A stretch of DNA of 6,276 nt, from positions 1 through 6,276 of the forward strand of contig DUZI01000322.1 in the NCBI GenBank assembly GCA_013349595.1. Direction: 5' to 3'. The stretch is from Nitrospirota bacterium (GTDB lineage Bacteria > Nitrospirota > Thermodesulfovibrionia > Thermodesulfovibrionales > Dissulfurispiraceae). Under the pieces are notes generated by a model that was not told the origin of the DNA, searched no databases, and saw only the letters and a list, made by a program, of their open reading frames with translations. Below are positions 5,988 to 6,276 of this stretch, in pieces. Position 1 is the stretch's first letter. Each line of letters starts with the position of its first letter. Position numbers and translations under genes: made by a program.

Positions 5988-6276
5988 TTAGTTGCGTCCC
6001 TTCAAGAACGCTGGAATTGCATTTGCCTCTCTTGGTCCAACTGTAATCTTCCATCCTGGAAGTTTTTCTTCTATTGCACCGCTTAATATTGCAACATATC
6101 CTGGTATAATCAATTCTTTCTTATCTATTTCATCAGCAATACCACTTTCTTGGATAAATGCAGCAATCTTTGATGCTGTGAATTTGCCTGCAGCCCAAGC
6201 TGTCAGGACCGACAAACCTTCACTATCCATAACTGCAAGCCTTGCTGGAACCTTGCTATTTTCTATTTCACCAGAA
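5988..6276 (-). CDS. acsC: Corrinoid iron-sulfur protein large (gamma) subunit, C-terminal fragment
   Basis: The open frame runs in from the right edge and ends at TAA; about 95 residues are visible. The in-frame segment continues upstream of the first internal Met through SGEIENSKVPARLAV, so the gene is truncated by the window and does not start at 6230. The visible part, with DSEGLSVLTAWAAGKF, the LIIPGYVAILSG segment and the VGPREA motif, is the cobalamin-binding C-terminal domain of AcsC/CdhE. In the family, this protein (about 445 residues) uses an N-terminal [4Fe-4S] cluster and bound corrinoid to carry the methyl group from methyltetrahydrofolate (via AcsE) to AcsB. The Fe-S and TIM-barrel parts lie outside the window. 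It is the first visible gene of the minus-strand operon acsC-acsB-acsA; the operon promoter is not in view. Confidence 0.93.
   Translation of the reverse strand, partial: SGEIENSKVPARLAVMDSEGLSVLTAWAAGKFTASKIAAFIQESGIADEIDKKELIIPGYVAILSGAIEEKLPGWKITVGPREANAIPAFLKGRN

Noticed and set aside
5965..6054. ATG at 6054 as the acsB start
   Set aside because: The extra 30 residues are acsC sequence read in another frame. The ATG at 5964 has a strong ribosome-binding site and the family N-terminus.

Overview
The window comes from a bacterial chromosome, roughly 40% GC by eye. It carries the end of a bacterial-type carbon monoxide dehydrogenase/acetyl-CoA synthase (CODH/ACS, Wood-Ljungdahl) operon next to trans-translation and DNA-repair housekeeping genes. 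Bacterial-type AcsB and AcsA, together with ssrA, SmpB and Nth, point to a strict anaerobe. An acetogen or a sulfate-reducing/autotrophic lineage such as Nitrospirota (Thermodesulfovibrionia-like) or Desulfobacterota is my guess. The phylum is inferred from general appearance and is not shown by the sequence.

Layout. On the plus strand at the left edge are the last 48 residues of a metallo-beta-lactamase-fold hydrolase, followed 3 nt later by a complete endonuclease III gene (nth). Everything else is on the minus strand. Reading from the right edge leftwards, these are: the C-terminal cobalamin-binding part of the corrinoid iron-sulfur protein large subunit (acsC); complete acetyl-CoA synthase (acsB); complete Ni-Fe CO dehydrogenase (acsA/cooS); a strong hairpin terminator; smpB; and a full-length tmRNA gene (ssrA) that converges on nth. 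The annotated genes and RNA fill nearly all the sequence; the largest gaps are about 80 bases.

How the genes work together. AcsA reduces CO2 to CO (or oxidises CO) at its C-cluster. AcsB joins that CO with a methyl group delivered by the AcsC/AcsD corrinoid protein, and CoA, to make acetyl-CoA. The metal ligands expected for the B-, C- and D-clusters of AcsA and the A-cluster of AcsB are all present, so the carbonyl branch looks functional. smpB and ssrA encode the two parts of the trans-translation ribosome-rescue system; the predicted proteolysis tag is ANNELALAA.

Points worth a second look. A good sigma70-type promoter for smpB appears to lie inside the acs operon terminator and would give an almost leaderless smpB mRNA. 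Two of the four positions of the His ladder described in well-studied CODHs are not His in this AcsA. The acs gene order differs from the Moorella arrangement. I found no mobile element, CRISPR array or clearly undescribed system.
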